From the NCBI GenBank assembly GCA_003260025.2, contig QFZU02000089.1, positions 1 to 64,000 of the forward strand: 64,000 nucleotides of DNA, read 5' to 3'. Made by a program: the position numbers and the translations under genes. Source of the DNA: Microbispora triticiradicis (lineage in GTDB: Bacteria; Actinomycetota; Actinomycetes; Streptosporangiales; Streptosporangiaceae). The notes under the pieces were generated by a model. The model saw nothing but the letters and a program-made list of their open reading frames with translations, did not search any database and had not been told where the DNA came from. Shown here in pieces: positions 19,483 to 28,498 of the stretch. Within the stretch, counting starts at the first letter, position 1, and the number at the start of each line of letters is the position of its first letter.

Positions 19483-20298
19483 TCAGGCGGCGGCGGCGCG
19501 TACGGCGTGGCCGACCTCGGCGCGGAGCGCGGCGTATTCGGGCAGGGCGCGCAGTTCGTCGGGTTCGATCCCGGTGCGCGGAAGGCCGACCTCCAGGTCG
19601 AGCGCGATCCGGCCCGGCCGGCGGGTGAGCACGACGACCCGGCTGCCGAGGAACACGGCCTCCTCGACGCTGTGGGTGACGAACACCGACGTGCGGCCGG
19701 TCTGCGCGCTCACCCGGCGCAGGTCCTCCTGGAGGCGCTCGCGGGTGAGCGCGTCGAGGGCGGCGAACGGCTCGTCGAGCAGCAGCAGCGGGTCGTCGCC
19801 GGCGAGCGCCCTGGCGATCGCCACCCGCTGCTGCTGCCCTCCCGAGATCTGCCAGATCCGGCGGTCCGCCACGTCGTGCAGGCCGACCCGTTCCAGCAGT
19901 TCCGGCACGCGGCGGGCGCGCTCCGCGCGCGGCACCCCGGCGTACCGCAGGGCCAGTTCGACGTTGCCGCCCACGGTCTTCCACGGGAACAGCCGGGGCT
20001 GCTGGAAGACGATCCCGGCGCCCCTGCCGGGGACGGGCTCGGCGCCCCCGGTGAGCACGGTGCCGGAGGTGGGCTTCTCGAAGCCCGCGACGAGGCGCAG
20101 CAGCGTGCTCTTGCCGCATCCGGAGGCGCCGACGAGCACGAGGAAGGTCCCGGACGGGACGGTGAGGGAGATCGGTCCCAGGGCGGCGACGGGGCCTCCC
20201 GCGCCGTCGTAGACGTGCCCGACCTCGTGCAGGCGCACGGCGGCGGCGTCCTCGTCCGCCACGGCGGGGGCGGCGGCCGGGTCAGGGCGCGAGGACAC
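19483..20298 (-). CDS. ABC transporter ATPase, SsuB/TauB-like
   Basis: The 271-residue nucleotide-binding subunit energises uptake of sulfonates, nitrate or similar compounds. Visible motifs are Walker A GASGCGKST, the Q-loop in FQQPRLFPW, the signature ISGGQQQR and Walker B LLLLDEPFAALD with the H-loop VTHSVEEAVF. The GTG start overlaps the end of the binding-protein gene by 17 bp, so translation is coupled. The permease and lipoprotein of the same system lie upstream. Confidence 0.92.
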   Translation of the reverse strand: MSSRPDPAAAPAVADEDAAAVRLHEVGHVYDGAGGPVAALGPISLTVPSGTFLVLVGASGCGKSTLLRLVAGFEKPTSGTVLTGGAEPVPGRGAGIVFQQPRLFPWKTVGGNVELALRYAGVPRAERARRVPELLERVGLHDVADRRIWQISGGQQQRVAIARALAGDDPLLLLDEPFAALDALTRERLQEDLRRVSAQTGRTSVFVTHSVEEAVFLGSRVVVLTRRPGRIALDLEVGLPRTGIEPDELRALPEYAALRAEVGHAVRAAAA

Positions 20299-21352
20299 CG
20301 GGAAGCCCTTCGGTGTAGACGGCCTTCTCGACCGTGGCGAGGTCGGGCACCGAGTCGATCTTCTGCTGGTCCTTGAGGAACTGCGCCGCGCTCACCAGGT
20401 TCTTGGCCAGGCCGCCGACCTGGCCGGGCGTGCCGAGCCACTCCGGCGAGGACAGGTCGGCCGGCTTGAGGAACACGCCCTGGCTGAGCTGCGCCTTGGC
20501 GTCGTCCTTGCCGAGGTTGAGCTCCGCGCCCACCGCCTGGGCGGCGGTGTCGGGGTCGTTCGCGATGAGGTCGAGCGCCCTGGCCTCGGCCTTGCGCCAG
20601 GCGTCGACGGCGTCGGGGTGCGCCTTGACGAACGCCGTCGACACCACGCCGAGGTCGAGGGTCGGCTTGCCCGCCGTCGCCAGCTCGCGGCTGGTGACGA
20701 GCGTCTTGCCGGTCTTCTTGATCTCGTCCAGCGTCGGCAGCCAGACGTAGGCGGCGTCGATGTCCCCGCGCGTCCAGGACGCCACGATGTCCTGCGGCTC
20801 CAGGTCGACGAGGTTCACCGCCGACTCCGGCACACCCGCCCTGTCGAGGGCGGCGAGCAGGCTGTAGTGAGCCGTCGAGGCGAACGGCGTGGCCACCTTC
20901 TTGCCGCGCAGGTCCGCCACCGAGGAGACGCCGCTGCCGTCGCGGGCGACCAGGGCCTCGTTGTCGCCCGCCACGTCGAGCACGAACGCCACCTGATAGG
21001 GGATGTTCAGCGGCTGGGACAGCCCGCGGGCGACCGGGCTCGACCCGATGGCCGCGATGTCCACGCTCTTGGCCACGAAGGCGGTGTTGATGCTGGCGCC
21101 CGAGTCGAACTTGGTCCACTTGATCGTGTAGCCGGGCAGCGCCTGCTCCAGCCACCCCTTGTTCTTCACGATGAGGTCCCCGCTGGGAAACGCCTGGTAG
21201 GCGATGCGGATGGTGCGCTCCGTCGTATCGCCGCCGCCACCTCCGCCGGACGCGGTGCCGTTGCCGCACGCGGTCAGGACGGCGGCCGTCACTACGGCCG
21301 TCGCGGCGGCCAGGACGATGGTGGACAGGCGCGCGGGGCGTGGTCGTGGCAT
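20282..21352 (-). CDS. Sulfonate-type substrate-binding lipoprotein, SsuA-like
   Basis: The 356-residue extracellular binding protein has an Arg-rich N-terminus, a hydrophobic segment and a lipobox ending TAVLTACG-like (LTAC, Cys near 30), followed by a Gly-rich linker. The body resembles the SsuA/TauA/NrtT family (RIAYQAFPSGDLIVKNKGWL, DIAAIGSSPVARGL). It would capture the substrate at the membrane surface for the neighbouring permease. ATG 21352 gives the better signal peptide; a start 36 bp further upstream is possible. Confidence 0.9.
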   Translation of the reverse strand: MPRPRPARLSTIVLAAATAVVTAAVLTACGNGTASGGGGGGDTTERTIRIAYQAFPSGDLIVKNKGWLEQALPGYTIKWTKFDSGASINTAFVAKSVDIAAIGSSPVARGLSQPLNIPYQVAFVLDVAGDNEALVARDGSGVSSVADLRGKKVATPFASTAHYSLLAALDRAGVPESAVNLVDLEPQDIVASWTRGDIDAAYVWLPTLDEIKKTGKTLVTSRELATAGKPTLDLGVVSTAFVKAHPDAVDAWRKAEARALDLIANDPDTAAQAVGAELNLGKDDAKAQLSQGVFLKPADLSSPEWLGTPGQVGGLAKNLVSAAQFLKDQQKIDSVPDLATVEKAVYTEGLPGVLAP

Positions 21353-21411
21353 GGCGAAAGGTTCCTTCTGCAGGTTGGGGGGCTTCATGGGAGTTCGGGT
21401 GGACGCGGTGG

Positions 21412-22302
21412 TCAGGTCCGGCCGCGCCAGGGGATGAGCCGGGTCTCGGCGGCGCGCAGCAGGCCGTCGATCAGCAGTCCGGACAGGCCGATGGCGAGCA
21501 GCCCGAGCACCACGACGTCGGTCTGCAGGTAACGCTGGGCGTCGCGGACCATCCCCCCGATGCCGGGCACGCCGTTGACCGTCTCCGCCGCGACGACCGA
21601 GGAGTACGCGACCCCGACGGCCAGCCGGACACCGGTGAAGATCTCGGGTAGCGCGCTGGGCAGCACCACGTCCCTGATCACGTTCCACCGGGAGGCGCCC
21701 AGCGCCCTGGCCGCCTCGACCAGGCCGGTCGGGGCGCCGTGGACGGCCGCGGCGGTGGCCACGGCGACCGGTGGGAGCGCGGCGATGGCGAGCAGCCACA
21801 GCTTGGGCGTCTCGTCGATGCCGAACCAGATGATCAGCAGGCTGAAGTAGGCCAGCGGAGGCAGCGCCCGTACGAAGGTCACGACCGGCTCGGCCACGAG
21901 ACGGATCCACGGCACGGCGCCCAGGACGACGCCGATGACGAGCCCCGCCGCCACGCCGAGCGCCGAGCCGACGAGGATGCGGCGGAGGCTGATGCCCAGG
22001 TGCTCGGCGAGCAGGTGACCGCTGTAGCCGCGGACTCCGTCGTGGGTGGTGGACAGCAGGACGAGCTGGTCCCACACCGCCCGGGGCGCGGGCACGAACG
22101 ACGGGTTGCCCGCGGCGGCGGCCGCGAGCTGCCAGAGCGCGAGCAGCGCCAGGAGCGAAAGGACCCGCACGCCGATCCGGCGGGTCCCGCGACCCCGCCG
22201 GAACGGCGTCGCGGTGACGGGCGCCCCGTCAGGGAGCCCACCAGCCACAGGAGGCCCGCCCACGGGAGCGGGAGAAAGCGATCTTGAGGGGGAAGACGTC
22301 AC
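21412..22302 (-). CDS. ABC transporter permease, SsuC/TauC-like
   Basis: The 296-residue protein has a disordered N-terminus, then about six membrane segments and the EAA-type loop (EAARALGASRWNVIRDVVLP) that docks the ATPase. It forms the membrane channel of the sulfonate importer. GTG 22302 is chosen because GGAG lies eight bases upstream; a longer frame exists but begins inside the promoter. It is the first gene of the operon, and a well-formed promoter lies about 75 bp upstream. Confidence 0.9.
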   Translation of the reverse strand: MTSSPSRSLSPAPVGGPPVAGGLPDGAPVTATPFRRGRGTRRIGVRVLSLLALLALWQLAAAAAGNPSFVPAPRAVWDQLVLLSTTHDGVRGYSGHLLAEHLGISLRRILVGSALGVAAGLVIGVVLGAVPWIRLVAEPVVTFVRALPPLAYFSLLIIWFGIDETPKLWLLAIAALPPVAVATAAAVHGAPTGLVEAARALGASRWNVIRDVVLPSALPEIFTGVRLAVGVAYSSVVAAETVNGVPGIGGMVRDAQRYLQTDVVVLGLLAIGLSGLLIDGLLRAAETRLIPWRGRT

Positions 22303-22372
22303 GGTGGTCGCTCCGAAGGTCGGGGCACGTCGGGCCGCTCGGGGCCGGCCCCGATGCCAGAGACACAGGTAT

Positions 22373-22401
22373 TTCCTACCAAATTTAAAGGTTATTGGCA
22401 A
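22373..22401 (-). promoter_or_regulatory. Promoter of the sulfonate operon in an AT-rich patch
   Basis: On the minus strand TTGCCA is followed after 17 bp by TAGGAAAT, inside one of the few AT-rich patches of the window (aaatttaaag). It has a real -35-like box and none of the 11-bp phased repeats found at the cluster promoters. This suggests house-keeping, probably sulfur-responsive control. Confidence 0.5.
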
Positions 22402-22453
22402 TCCGGAGGACCCCGGGGACCATCTCTGGGCAGGTCACACCACCCCCGGTGGC

Positions 22454-24316
22454 CTAGGGTGCCGGGGTGCGGCGGAGGCGGCGGGGGTCGACGGCCGCGG
22501 TCACCAGTGCCACCAGAGAGGCGAGCTCGATGCCCTTGGCGAATACGGACAGCATCCAACTCAGGTACATCGGCGAGTCCCACACCGCGGAGCTGAGAAC
22601 GGGCATGGCGGAACGGCCGAACGCGACCGTGGCGATGCCCGCCGCCATGTGGAAGACGACGCTCTCACCGATCACCACGACCAGCCCTGCGACAGAGGCG
22701 CCGACGATACCCCAGAGCACGGAAGAGTCCCTGGCGCGAGCCGTGACGATCACTGACGCCAGCGCCATCGTCGCCAAGTCGAACGCCTCCATGCCGTAGA
22801 AACGCATGAAGGAAGCGACCACGTCGCGGGCTGTCAAGAGGCCCACAAGAAAGCCGGCGAACGCGAGCAGAAGCGCGAAGCACGTGACGACGAGACCACT
22901 CCTGATCGCGGTTCCTCCCTCCCCCGGCAGCGGAGAGGCGCTCCGCCAGCCGGGCGGCAACGAATCGAGCGTGAGCCATGACGGGGCGGGCCGCGACGGG
23001 AGACGACGCGCGAGGACGGTTCCGACGAGCGGATGCACCGCGATGGTCAGCAAGGTGAGAATCCTGAGCGCCTCCGGTGCGGTGATGAGGACGACCACGG
23101 CCTCGACGAAGAACACCCATGTCTGCGGAAGCCCCGGGAACAGAAGCGCCTGTGCCTGCCCCGCGATCGACGCCAGCGGCAGAGCGTAGACGAACCCGAT
23201 GCCCAGTAGGACCGCCGCGACGGCCAGGGTCGTCACGACGACGAGGGCGGGGCGGCGCGCGGCGGCGGCCACCGGCATCCAGGCCCGAGCCACCATCGCC
23301 ATCCAGCGGACGAACAGCCAGCCCCCGAGGAACAACAGCACGCACCAGGGGAGGATGGCGCCGATCGACGATCGCCCGAGCAGATCCTCGGACGCGGGCC
23401 AGGCCGGAGAGACTGTCCCGCCCACCGCGAGACCGAGGCCGAGCCCCAGGCCCACCCGGTTGACGCGCATCGGATCAACCAGCACGTACGCGGCGATCTC
23501 CATGCGCCAGATCCCGAGCCCGACTCCGGTCGCGAGCAGAACGGCGAAGACCCAGAAGGCCGTTTTCCCCTCGAACACCGTCTCGCCGATGTCCTGAACG
23601 AGGCTGATGGCCAGTCCCATGGTCAGCGACTCACCGAAACCCATCCTCAGCAGCGCTGATGTGTCGGCCAGAGCCAGAAGCCGGTCGGGGGTCGCGGGAT
23701 GCGACCCCAGCGAGTGACGTAGCCGTCCGATCCGGACGCCCGCGTGCGGAGCGAACAGTCGGGCCAGGTCGTCGGGGCCGCCGCTCCACTGCGCCGCGCG
23801 AGCGTCCGCGTGCAGCTCGCGGCTGCGCAGCACGGCGTTGCCGGCCAGCAGCAGATAGACCGCCAGCACGACCAGTTGCCCGGCCAACGTCGCGGCGAAG
23901 CCGTATGAGGGGCGGAGCCGGGCCTCGGCCGGCAATCTCAGAAAAGAGAACAGGTCGGGAGCGAGGATCAGGACCAGGAAGACCCGCCACGCCGAGATCG
24001 TGATGAATCCAAGGTCCACGTCACGATTGCGGAGATGGGCGAGTTCGTGCAGGACGACCGCCCGGAAGACCGGTCTGTCGGAGACGAACGTGGCCAGCAG
24101 TCCGCCGCTGAGCAGGATGTGCCGCCGCCCCGGTCGTCCGAAGGCGAGGCCGGAGATCCGCGGGTCGAGGTAGTCGACCACGAACGTGACACGGGTGCCG
24201 ACTCCGGCGACCCGCCGCAACTCGGCGAGGTATCCGGGGAGTTCCGGCATCTCGGCGACAGGCAGCGGGCGGAGGCGCCGGCGCCGCAGCCGCCAGAGCG
24301 GTGTCGCCCACCACAT
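22454..24316 (-). CDS. Membrane M48-type zinc metalloprotease (N-terminus frameshifted)
   Basis: About 620 residues in this frame form a polytopic membrane protein with the zinc-protease motif HELAHLRNRDVD and a later RELHADARAA helix, as in the M48/HtpX group. Eight or more hydrophobic segments follow. ATG 24316 is a conservative start with no ribosome site. Plausible coding continues upstream in another frame (24370-24642), so the true N-terminus is probably there and a frameshift lies near 24340-24380. Substrate and role are unknown. It transcribes away from the carrier-protein operon and lacks the cluster promoter signature, so it is probably not part of the pathway. Confidence 0.75.
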   Translation of the reverse strand: MWWATPLWRLRRRRLRPLPVAEMPELPGYLAELRRVAGVGTRVTFVVDYLDPRISGLAFGRPGRRHILLSGGLLATFVSDRPVFRAVVLHELAHLRNRDVDLGFITISAWRVFLVLILAPDLFSFLRLPAEARLRPSYGFAATLAGQLVVLAVYLLLAGNAVLRSRELHADARAAQWSGGPDDLARLFAPHAGVRIGRLRHSLGSHPATPDRLLALADTSALLRMGFGESLTMGLAISLVQDIGETVFEGKTAFWVFAVLLATGVGLGIWRMEIAAYVLVDPMRVNRVGLGLGLGLAVGGTVSPAWPASEDLLGRSSIGAILPWCVLLFLGGWLFVRWMAMVARAWMPVAAAARRPALVVVTTLAVAAVLLGIGFVYALPLASIAGQAQALLFPGLPQTWVFFVEAVVVLITAPEALRILTLLTIAVHPLVGTVLARRLPSRPAPSWLTLDSLPPGWRSASPLPGEGGTAIRSGLVVTCFALLLAFAGFLVGLLTARDVVASFMRFYGMEAFDLATMALASVIVTARARDSSVLWGIVGASVAGLVVVIGESVVFHMAAGIATVAFGRSAMPVLSSAVWDSPMYLSWMLSVFAKGIELASLVALVTAAVDPRRLRRTPAP

Positions 24317-24369
24317 GGCCAGCACGTGCGTGCGAACCTGCGCCTGAGCACGCGACCAACCCGCGATGC

Positions 24370-24642
24370 CGACGAGCTCACCAGTCGTTCGGCATGGCGC
24401 GTGGTGATCTCCTTCAGCACGTCGACGGTCACGGTGAGCGCGATGGTGCTGACGACGGTGACCGCGGTCTCCAGGCCGAAGCCGAGTGGTTCGCTCCGCC
24501 TGAACGCCCGCCCGGCCCGCCCAGGCGCCGCGAAGAAGGCATCCGATGTGACCTCGAACAACGGCAGTTCGCCAGGAGCGGCGTGGGCGACCGCATGACG
24601 CGCCAGCACCGTCGCCAACTGTCGATCGCTCTCGCGGACCAC
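24370..24642 (-). pseudogene. Out-of-frame N-terminal part of the M48 protease gene
   Basis: This frame starts at ATG 24642 and encodes about 90 coding-like residues: a soluble start (MVRESDRQLATVLARHAV), then a hydrophobic stretch LETAVTVVSTIALTVTV leading to DVLKEITTRHAERLV. Beyond that it turns into a Ser/Cys/Arg-rich shadow frame that stops at 23968, while the protease frame takes over. Either a sequencing indel, a true frameshift mutation or, less likely, a programmed shift joins the two. I do not recognise the N-terminal domain. Confidence 0.5.
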
Positions 24643-24966
24643 GGCACCTCCTGGACACGCCTGAGTCGTCAGGCCATCGTCGAGCGTGATTCCGGTATCC
24701 CCCGTAATTCTATGCCGACCGGCGCATCTCGACCGAGGTCTTCAATCCCCTCTGGGACGCAATCACGCGATTCACGGCTTTCACCGCGGTTCCGGAGGTG
24801 ACCTCCAGCGGTGATTCCGGGCGCCGGCGCCAGGGCGCGGCCTTTCCGGACCACCACAAGTGCGCCATCCGGACGGCCGCGGCCACACGGCCGGCGCGTA
24901 CCGCGTGCCATTCTCCCCTGCGCCGCCCGCGCCGGGCGTAGCCGTCCGCATCGCTATTTCTCTTCC
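24643..24966. other. Divergent intergenic region, no gene seen
   Basis: This is the left part of the 463-bp gap between the protease and the carrier-protein operon. I see no supported coding frame and no clear promoter for the protease. The right part holds the 33-bp operator repeats listed separately. Confidence 0.5.
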
Positions 24967-25054
24967 CGAGAGAAATATCAGCTCGAATCAATACCGCGGC
25001 GAGAGAAAAGCCGTGCCAATTCAATACCACCGCGAGAGAACGGATGATTAGCGT
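24967..25054 (+). promoter_or_regulatory. SARP-type promoter with 33-bp iterated operator, carrier-protein operon
   Basis: CGAGAGAA occurs at 24967, 25000 and 25033, spaced exactly 33 bp (three times 11). TCAATACC occurs at 24988 and 25021, again 33 bp apart, placing CAATAC 11 bp before each of the last two CGAGAG boxes. From the last CGAGAG (25033-25038) there are exactly 10 bp to the -10 box TAGCGT (25049-25054). The aminotransferase ATG follows 52 bp later. Inferred site of the cluster SARP. Confidence 0.7.
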
Positions 25055-25105
25055 GGTCTCCGCCTGACGCCCGAATAAGGGAAATGGTGCGGCAGAAGGA
25101 GAGAA

Positions 25106-26464
25106 ATGAAGGCCGATCTGGCGATGTTCGGCGGCAAGCCCGCGGTCCGGCCGGAATACCGCAGACTGGAATGGCCGGTGGTGACGCAGGCTGATCGAGA
25201 CGCCGTACTCCGCGTGCTCGACCACGGGAAATTCACCGTGGGCGCGAAGGAAGAGCCCGAGATCAGCGGGCTGGAAAGCGAATGGGCCGAGTTCTGCGAC
25301 ACCCGTCACGCGGTGTCGGTCAACAGCGGCACGGTGGCGCTGGAGTTGGCGCTGACCGCGCTCGGCATCGGTCCCGGCGACGAGGTGATCGTGCCGGCCC
25401 TGAGCTACGTCGCGACCGCGATGGCTCCCCTCTACCAGCTCGCCGTCCCCGTGTTCGTGGACATCGACCCCGTGTCGTTCAACATCGACGTCACGCAGAT
25501 CGAGGCGAAGATCACGAACCGTACGCGCGCGATCATCCCGGTGCATCTCGGCGGCCTGCCGGCCGACATGGACGAGATCCTGGCGCTGGCGCGCAAGTAC
25601 GACCTCTACGTCATCGAGGACGCGGTCCAGGCCCAGGGAGGCAAGTACCGCGGCCGTACGGCGGGCTCGATCGGTGACGTCGGCTGCTTCAGCCTCAACG
25701 TGGAGAAGAGCATCCCGACCTGCGGGGAGGGCGGGCTGATCGTCACCGACGACGAGCGGGTCGCCGAGCGCTGCCGCAGCCTGCGCATCCTGGGTGAGGA
25801 CCTGAGCACGGAGGAGCGCCTCTACGTCTCCGCCACGCGGGGGTCGAACCTCAAGCTCAGCGCGGTCCTCGCCGCCTTCACCCGGGCCCAGCTCGACCGC
25901 TTCTGGGACTACCAGGTGCGGCGTGAGCAGAACATCCCGGTGTTCCTGAACCGGCTCGCCGAGCTGCCCGGCATCGTCCTGCCCTCCGTGCCGGACGACC
26001 GCACCCACATGTGGCACATGCTGCGCTTCCGCTTCGACCCGGAGGCCGCGGGGCTGGACGGCATCACGCCCGGCCAGTTCCGGCAGGCGCTGCGCCGCGC
26101 GCTGCTGGCCGAGGGCGTGCCGCTGACGCACTACCAGATCATCCCGCTGCCCGGTCAGCCGGTGTTCCAGGAGCAGGACGCGTACGGCCGGGGCTACCCC
26201 TGGTCGCTGCCGGGGGTCAACCCCCAGCGTTACGACCTGGCCGACTACCCGGTGACCTGCGCCGTCATCGAGGACTCCCTGTGCCTGCGGCGCATGCACC
26301 TCAACCCGGACGCCGGGCCGGCGCTGGAGGAGTACGCCGACGCCTTCCAGCGGGTCTGGGAGAACCTCGACGTGATCGGCCGCTTCGCGCGGTCCGCGCC
26401 GTACGCCCCGCCGTGGGCGGCGGTGAAGGGCGTCGGTCACGCGCACGCCGGAGCGGCCGCATGA
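25106..26464 (+). CDS. PLP aminotransferase, DegT/DnrJ/EryC1 family
   Basis: The 452-residue enzyme transfers an amino group to a ketone, usually of sugar or polyol type. The PLP lysine is Lys201 in SLNVEKSIPTCGEGG; the N-terminal VNSGTVALELAL and VIEDAVQAQGG motifs are also typical. In this operon the expected substrate is the 6-ketone left when the transketolase adds a two-carbon unit to the carrier-bound semialdehyde, giving the 6-amino group of 2,6-diamino-5,7-dihydroxyheptanoate. That assignment comes from the known vazabitide-type pathway, not from this sequence alone. AAGGAG precedes the ATG. First gene of an operon in which all junctions overlap or nearly touch. Confidence 0.9.
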   Translation: MKADLAMFGGKPAVRPEYRRLEWPVVTQADRDAVLRVLDHGKFTVGAKEEPEISGLESEWAEFCDTRHAVSVNSGTVALELALTALGIGPGDEVIVPALSYVATAMAPLYQLAVPVFVDIDPVSFNIDVTQIEAKITNRTRAIIPVHLGGLPADMDEILALARKYDLYVIEDAVQAQGGKYRGRTAGSIGDVGCFSLNVEKSIPTCGEGGLIVTDDERVAERCRSLRILGEDLSTEERLYVSATRGSNLKLSAVLAAFTRAQLDRFWDYQVRREQNIPVFLNRLAELPGIVLPSVPDDRTHMWHMLRFRFDPEAAGLDGITPGQFRQALRRALLAEGVPLTHYQIIPLPGQPVFQEQDAYGRGYPWSLPGVNPQRYDLADYPVTCAVIEDSLCLRRMHLNPDAGPALEEYADAFQRVWENLDVIGRFARSAPYAPPWAAVKGVGHAHAGAAA

Positions 26465-27312
26465 CCGTCGAGACCGTCGCGCGGAGCCCCGAGGGCGCCG
26501 TCGACCCGGCCGCGTTGTCCCGCACCGCCCTGGCGGTGCGGGAGCACGTGCTGGCCATCGGCGCCGGGGCCGTCGGCACCCACATAGGGGGGTCGCTGTC
26601 GGCCGCGGACATCCTCGTCGCGCTGTACTTCGAGGTCCTGCGGGTGCGCCCGCAGGAGCCCCGCTGGTCCGGGCGCGACTACTTCGTGTTGAGCAAGGGG
26701 CACGCCAGCGCCGCGCTGTACTCCACGCTCGCCGAGCGTGGCTTCTTCCCGCGCTCGGAGCTGGCGAGCTACGGCCACCCCGACGGCAGGCTCATGGCCC
26801 ACCCCACCCCCGCGGTCCCGGGGGTGGAGTTCGCCACCGGGTCGCTCGGCCACGGCCTGTCCCTCGCCGTCGGCCTGGCGCTCGCGGCCAAGCGGGCCGG
26901 GCGCGCCAACCGCGTGTTCGTCCTGCTCGGCGATGGCGAGCTGCAGGAGGGCACGGTGTGGGAGGCCGCGATGTCGGCGGCGCACTACCGGCTGGACAAC
27001 CTCACCGCGGTGATCGACCGGAACCGGCTGCAGATCAACGGCTCGACGGAGGACCGGATGCGGCTGGAGCCCCTGGCCGACCGGTGGCGCGCGTTCGGCT
27101 GGCAGGTGTCGCACGCCGACGGGCACGACTTCGCCGAACTGGTGCCGGCCCTGCGCACCCCGCCCGCGCCGGGAGGCCCGGCCGTGCTCATCGCGGACAC
27201 CGTGAAGGGCCGGGGGGTGCGTCACCTGGAGCATCGCAAGCAGAGTCACTTCGCCAAGCTGGGCCCCGACGCGTACGAGCGGGCCCTGGCCGCGCTGCGA
27301 GCCGCGGCATGA
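26461..27312 (+). CDS. Transketolase N-terminal (TPP-binding) subunit
   Basis: The 283-residue protein is the first half of a split transketolase. It contains LSKGHASAALY, a GSLGHGLSLAVGLAL segment and the TPP/Mg motif GDGELQEGTVWEA (near 158) ending RLDN. With the next gene it would form a two-subunit enzyme that moves a two-carbon ketol unit. In amino-group-carrier secondary pathways this unit is added to the carrier-bound glutamate semialdehyde, building the C7 skeleton. ATGA overlap with the aminotransferase and with the second subunit. Confidence 0.92.
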   Translation: MTVETVARSPEGAVDPAALSRTALAVREHVLAIGAGAVGTHIGGSLSAADILVALYFEVLRVRPQEPRWSGRDYFVLSKGHASAALYSTLAERGFFPRSELASYGHPDGRLMAHPTPAVPGVEFATGSLGHGLSLAVGLALAAKRAGRANRVFVLLGDGELQEGTVWEAAMSAAHYRLDNLTAVIDRNRLQINGSTEDRMRLEPLADRWRAFGWQVSHADGHDFAELVPALRTPPAPGGPAVLIADTVKGRGVRHLEHRKQSHFAKLGPDAYERALAALRAAA

Positions 27313-28322
27313 CCACCACGCGCGAGCGCGGCGCCCCGGCCCGGGCGCCGGCGCCCGACTCCGACCGCGCCGCCTACCGGGCCACGCTGCTGGAGCTGGC
27401 CCGGGCGGACGGCCGCGTCTGGTGCCTGGACTCCGACATGGGCGGGCTGGAGCGGCAGTTCGAGGCCGAACTGCCGGGCCAGTACGTCGACCTGGGCATC
27501 GCCGAGGCCAACCTGATCACCGTGGCGGCGGCCGTGGCGAGCACCGGCGTCCTGCCGTTCGTCAACACGATGGCGGCCTTCGCCTCGGCGCGGGCCCTGG
27601 AACAAGTCAAGATCGACGTCGCCTACCACGCGCTTCCGGTGCGGATCGTCGGCACCCACTCCGGGCTGTCCGCCGCCCACCTCGGCCCCACGCACCACGC
27701 CCAGCAGGACCTCGCGATCATGCGGGGCCTGCCGAACATGACCGTGATGACGCCCGCGGACCCCGCGGAGACCGTCCGCATGGTCCGGGCCTCCGCCTAC
27801 CTGCCGGGACCGGTCTACATCAGGCTCGGCCGCAACCCGACCCCTCCGGTCTACACGGATGACGCCGACTTCACCGTGGGCCGGGCGGTACGGCTGCGCG
27901 CGGGCGGCGACGTGACGATCGTGGCCGCGGGCGCTCTCCCCGTACGGTTCGCGCTCGACGCGGCGCGCAGGCTCGCCGCGGCGGGGATCGAGGCGTGCGT
28001 GCTGAACATGCACACGATCAAGCCGCTGGACGTCGCCGCCCTGGTGGAGGCGGCGGAGACGACCGCGGGCGTCGTAACCGTCGAGGACCACTCCGTGCTC
28101 GGCGGGCTCGGCGGCGCGGTCGCCGAGACCCTGGCCGAGCACCGGCCGGCGCGGGTGGTGCGCGTGGGCGTCGGCGACGCGTTCTGCTCCCGGCCCGGCA
28201 GTCACGAGGAACAGCTCGCGCAGTGCGGCGTGTCGCGGGACCACGTGGTCCGCGCGGCCGAGTCCGTCCTGCGTGGTCGTCCGGATGTTCGCATCAGCAC
28301 CGAACAAGGAGAGTCTCCATGA
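27309..28322 (+). CDS. Transketolase C-terminal (pyrimidine-binding) subunit
   Basis: The 337-residue partner supplies the pyrimidine-binding and C-terminal domains. The cofactor-activating Glu66 lies in DLGIAEANLITVAAAVA, and the HSGLSAAHLGPTHHAQQD and MTPADPAETVRMV segments are typical of split transketolases. It overlaps the N-terminal subunit and the carrier-protein gene by four bases each, so equal expression of the complex is likely. Confidence 0.92.
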   Translation: MTTTRERGAPARAPAPDSDRAAYRATLLELARADGRVWCLDSDMGGLERQFEAELPGQYVDLGIAEANLITVAAAVASTGVLPFVNTMAAFASARALEQVKIDVAYHALPVRIVGTHSGLSAAHLGPTHHAQQDLAIMRGLPNMTVMTPADPAETVRMVRASAYLPGPVYIRLGRNPTPPVYTDDADFTVGRAVRLRAGGDVTIVAAGALPVRFALDAARRLAAAGIEACVLNMHTIKPLDVAALVEAAETTAGVVTVEDHSVLGGLGGAVAETLAEHRPARVVRVGVGDAFCSRPGSHEEQLAQCGVSRDHVVRAAESVLRGRPDVRISTEQGESP

Positions 28323-28495
28323 CCGTCGCAGTGAGCACCTGTCCCGACTGCACCGAGGCCGTACCGACGTCCTCGGACCTGCGGGTGACCTCGATCGTCG
28401 TATGCCCGGCCTGCCAGGCGGAGCTCGAGGTCATCGCCCTCGACCCCGCCGAGTTCGCGCTCGCGCCGGAGATCGAGGAAGACTTCGGGGAGTAG
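28319..28495 (+). CDS. lysW: Amino-group carrier protein, LysW-like
   Basis: The 58-residue acidic protein is the carrier on whose C-terminal glutamate an amino acid is mounted through its alpha-amino group. It has two zinc pairs, CPDC (Cys8, Cys11) and CPAC (Cys29, Cys32), then AELEVIALDP and the end EEDFGE, matching the EDWGE tail of Thermus LysW with Phe for Trp. The free C-terminal Glu58 is the attachment site. AAGGAG lies seven bases before ATG 28319. It sits between the transketolase and LysX genes. LysW in a biosynthetic cluster with transketolase and aminotransferase genes is the mark of vazabitide-, azinomycin- and ficellomycin-type building-block pathways. Confidence 0.95.
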   Translation: MTVAVSTCPDCTEAVPTSSDLRVTSIVVCPACQAELEVIALDPAEFALAPEIEEDFGE

Positions 28496-28498
28496 AAC

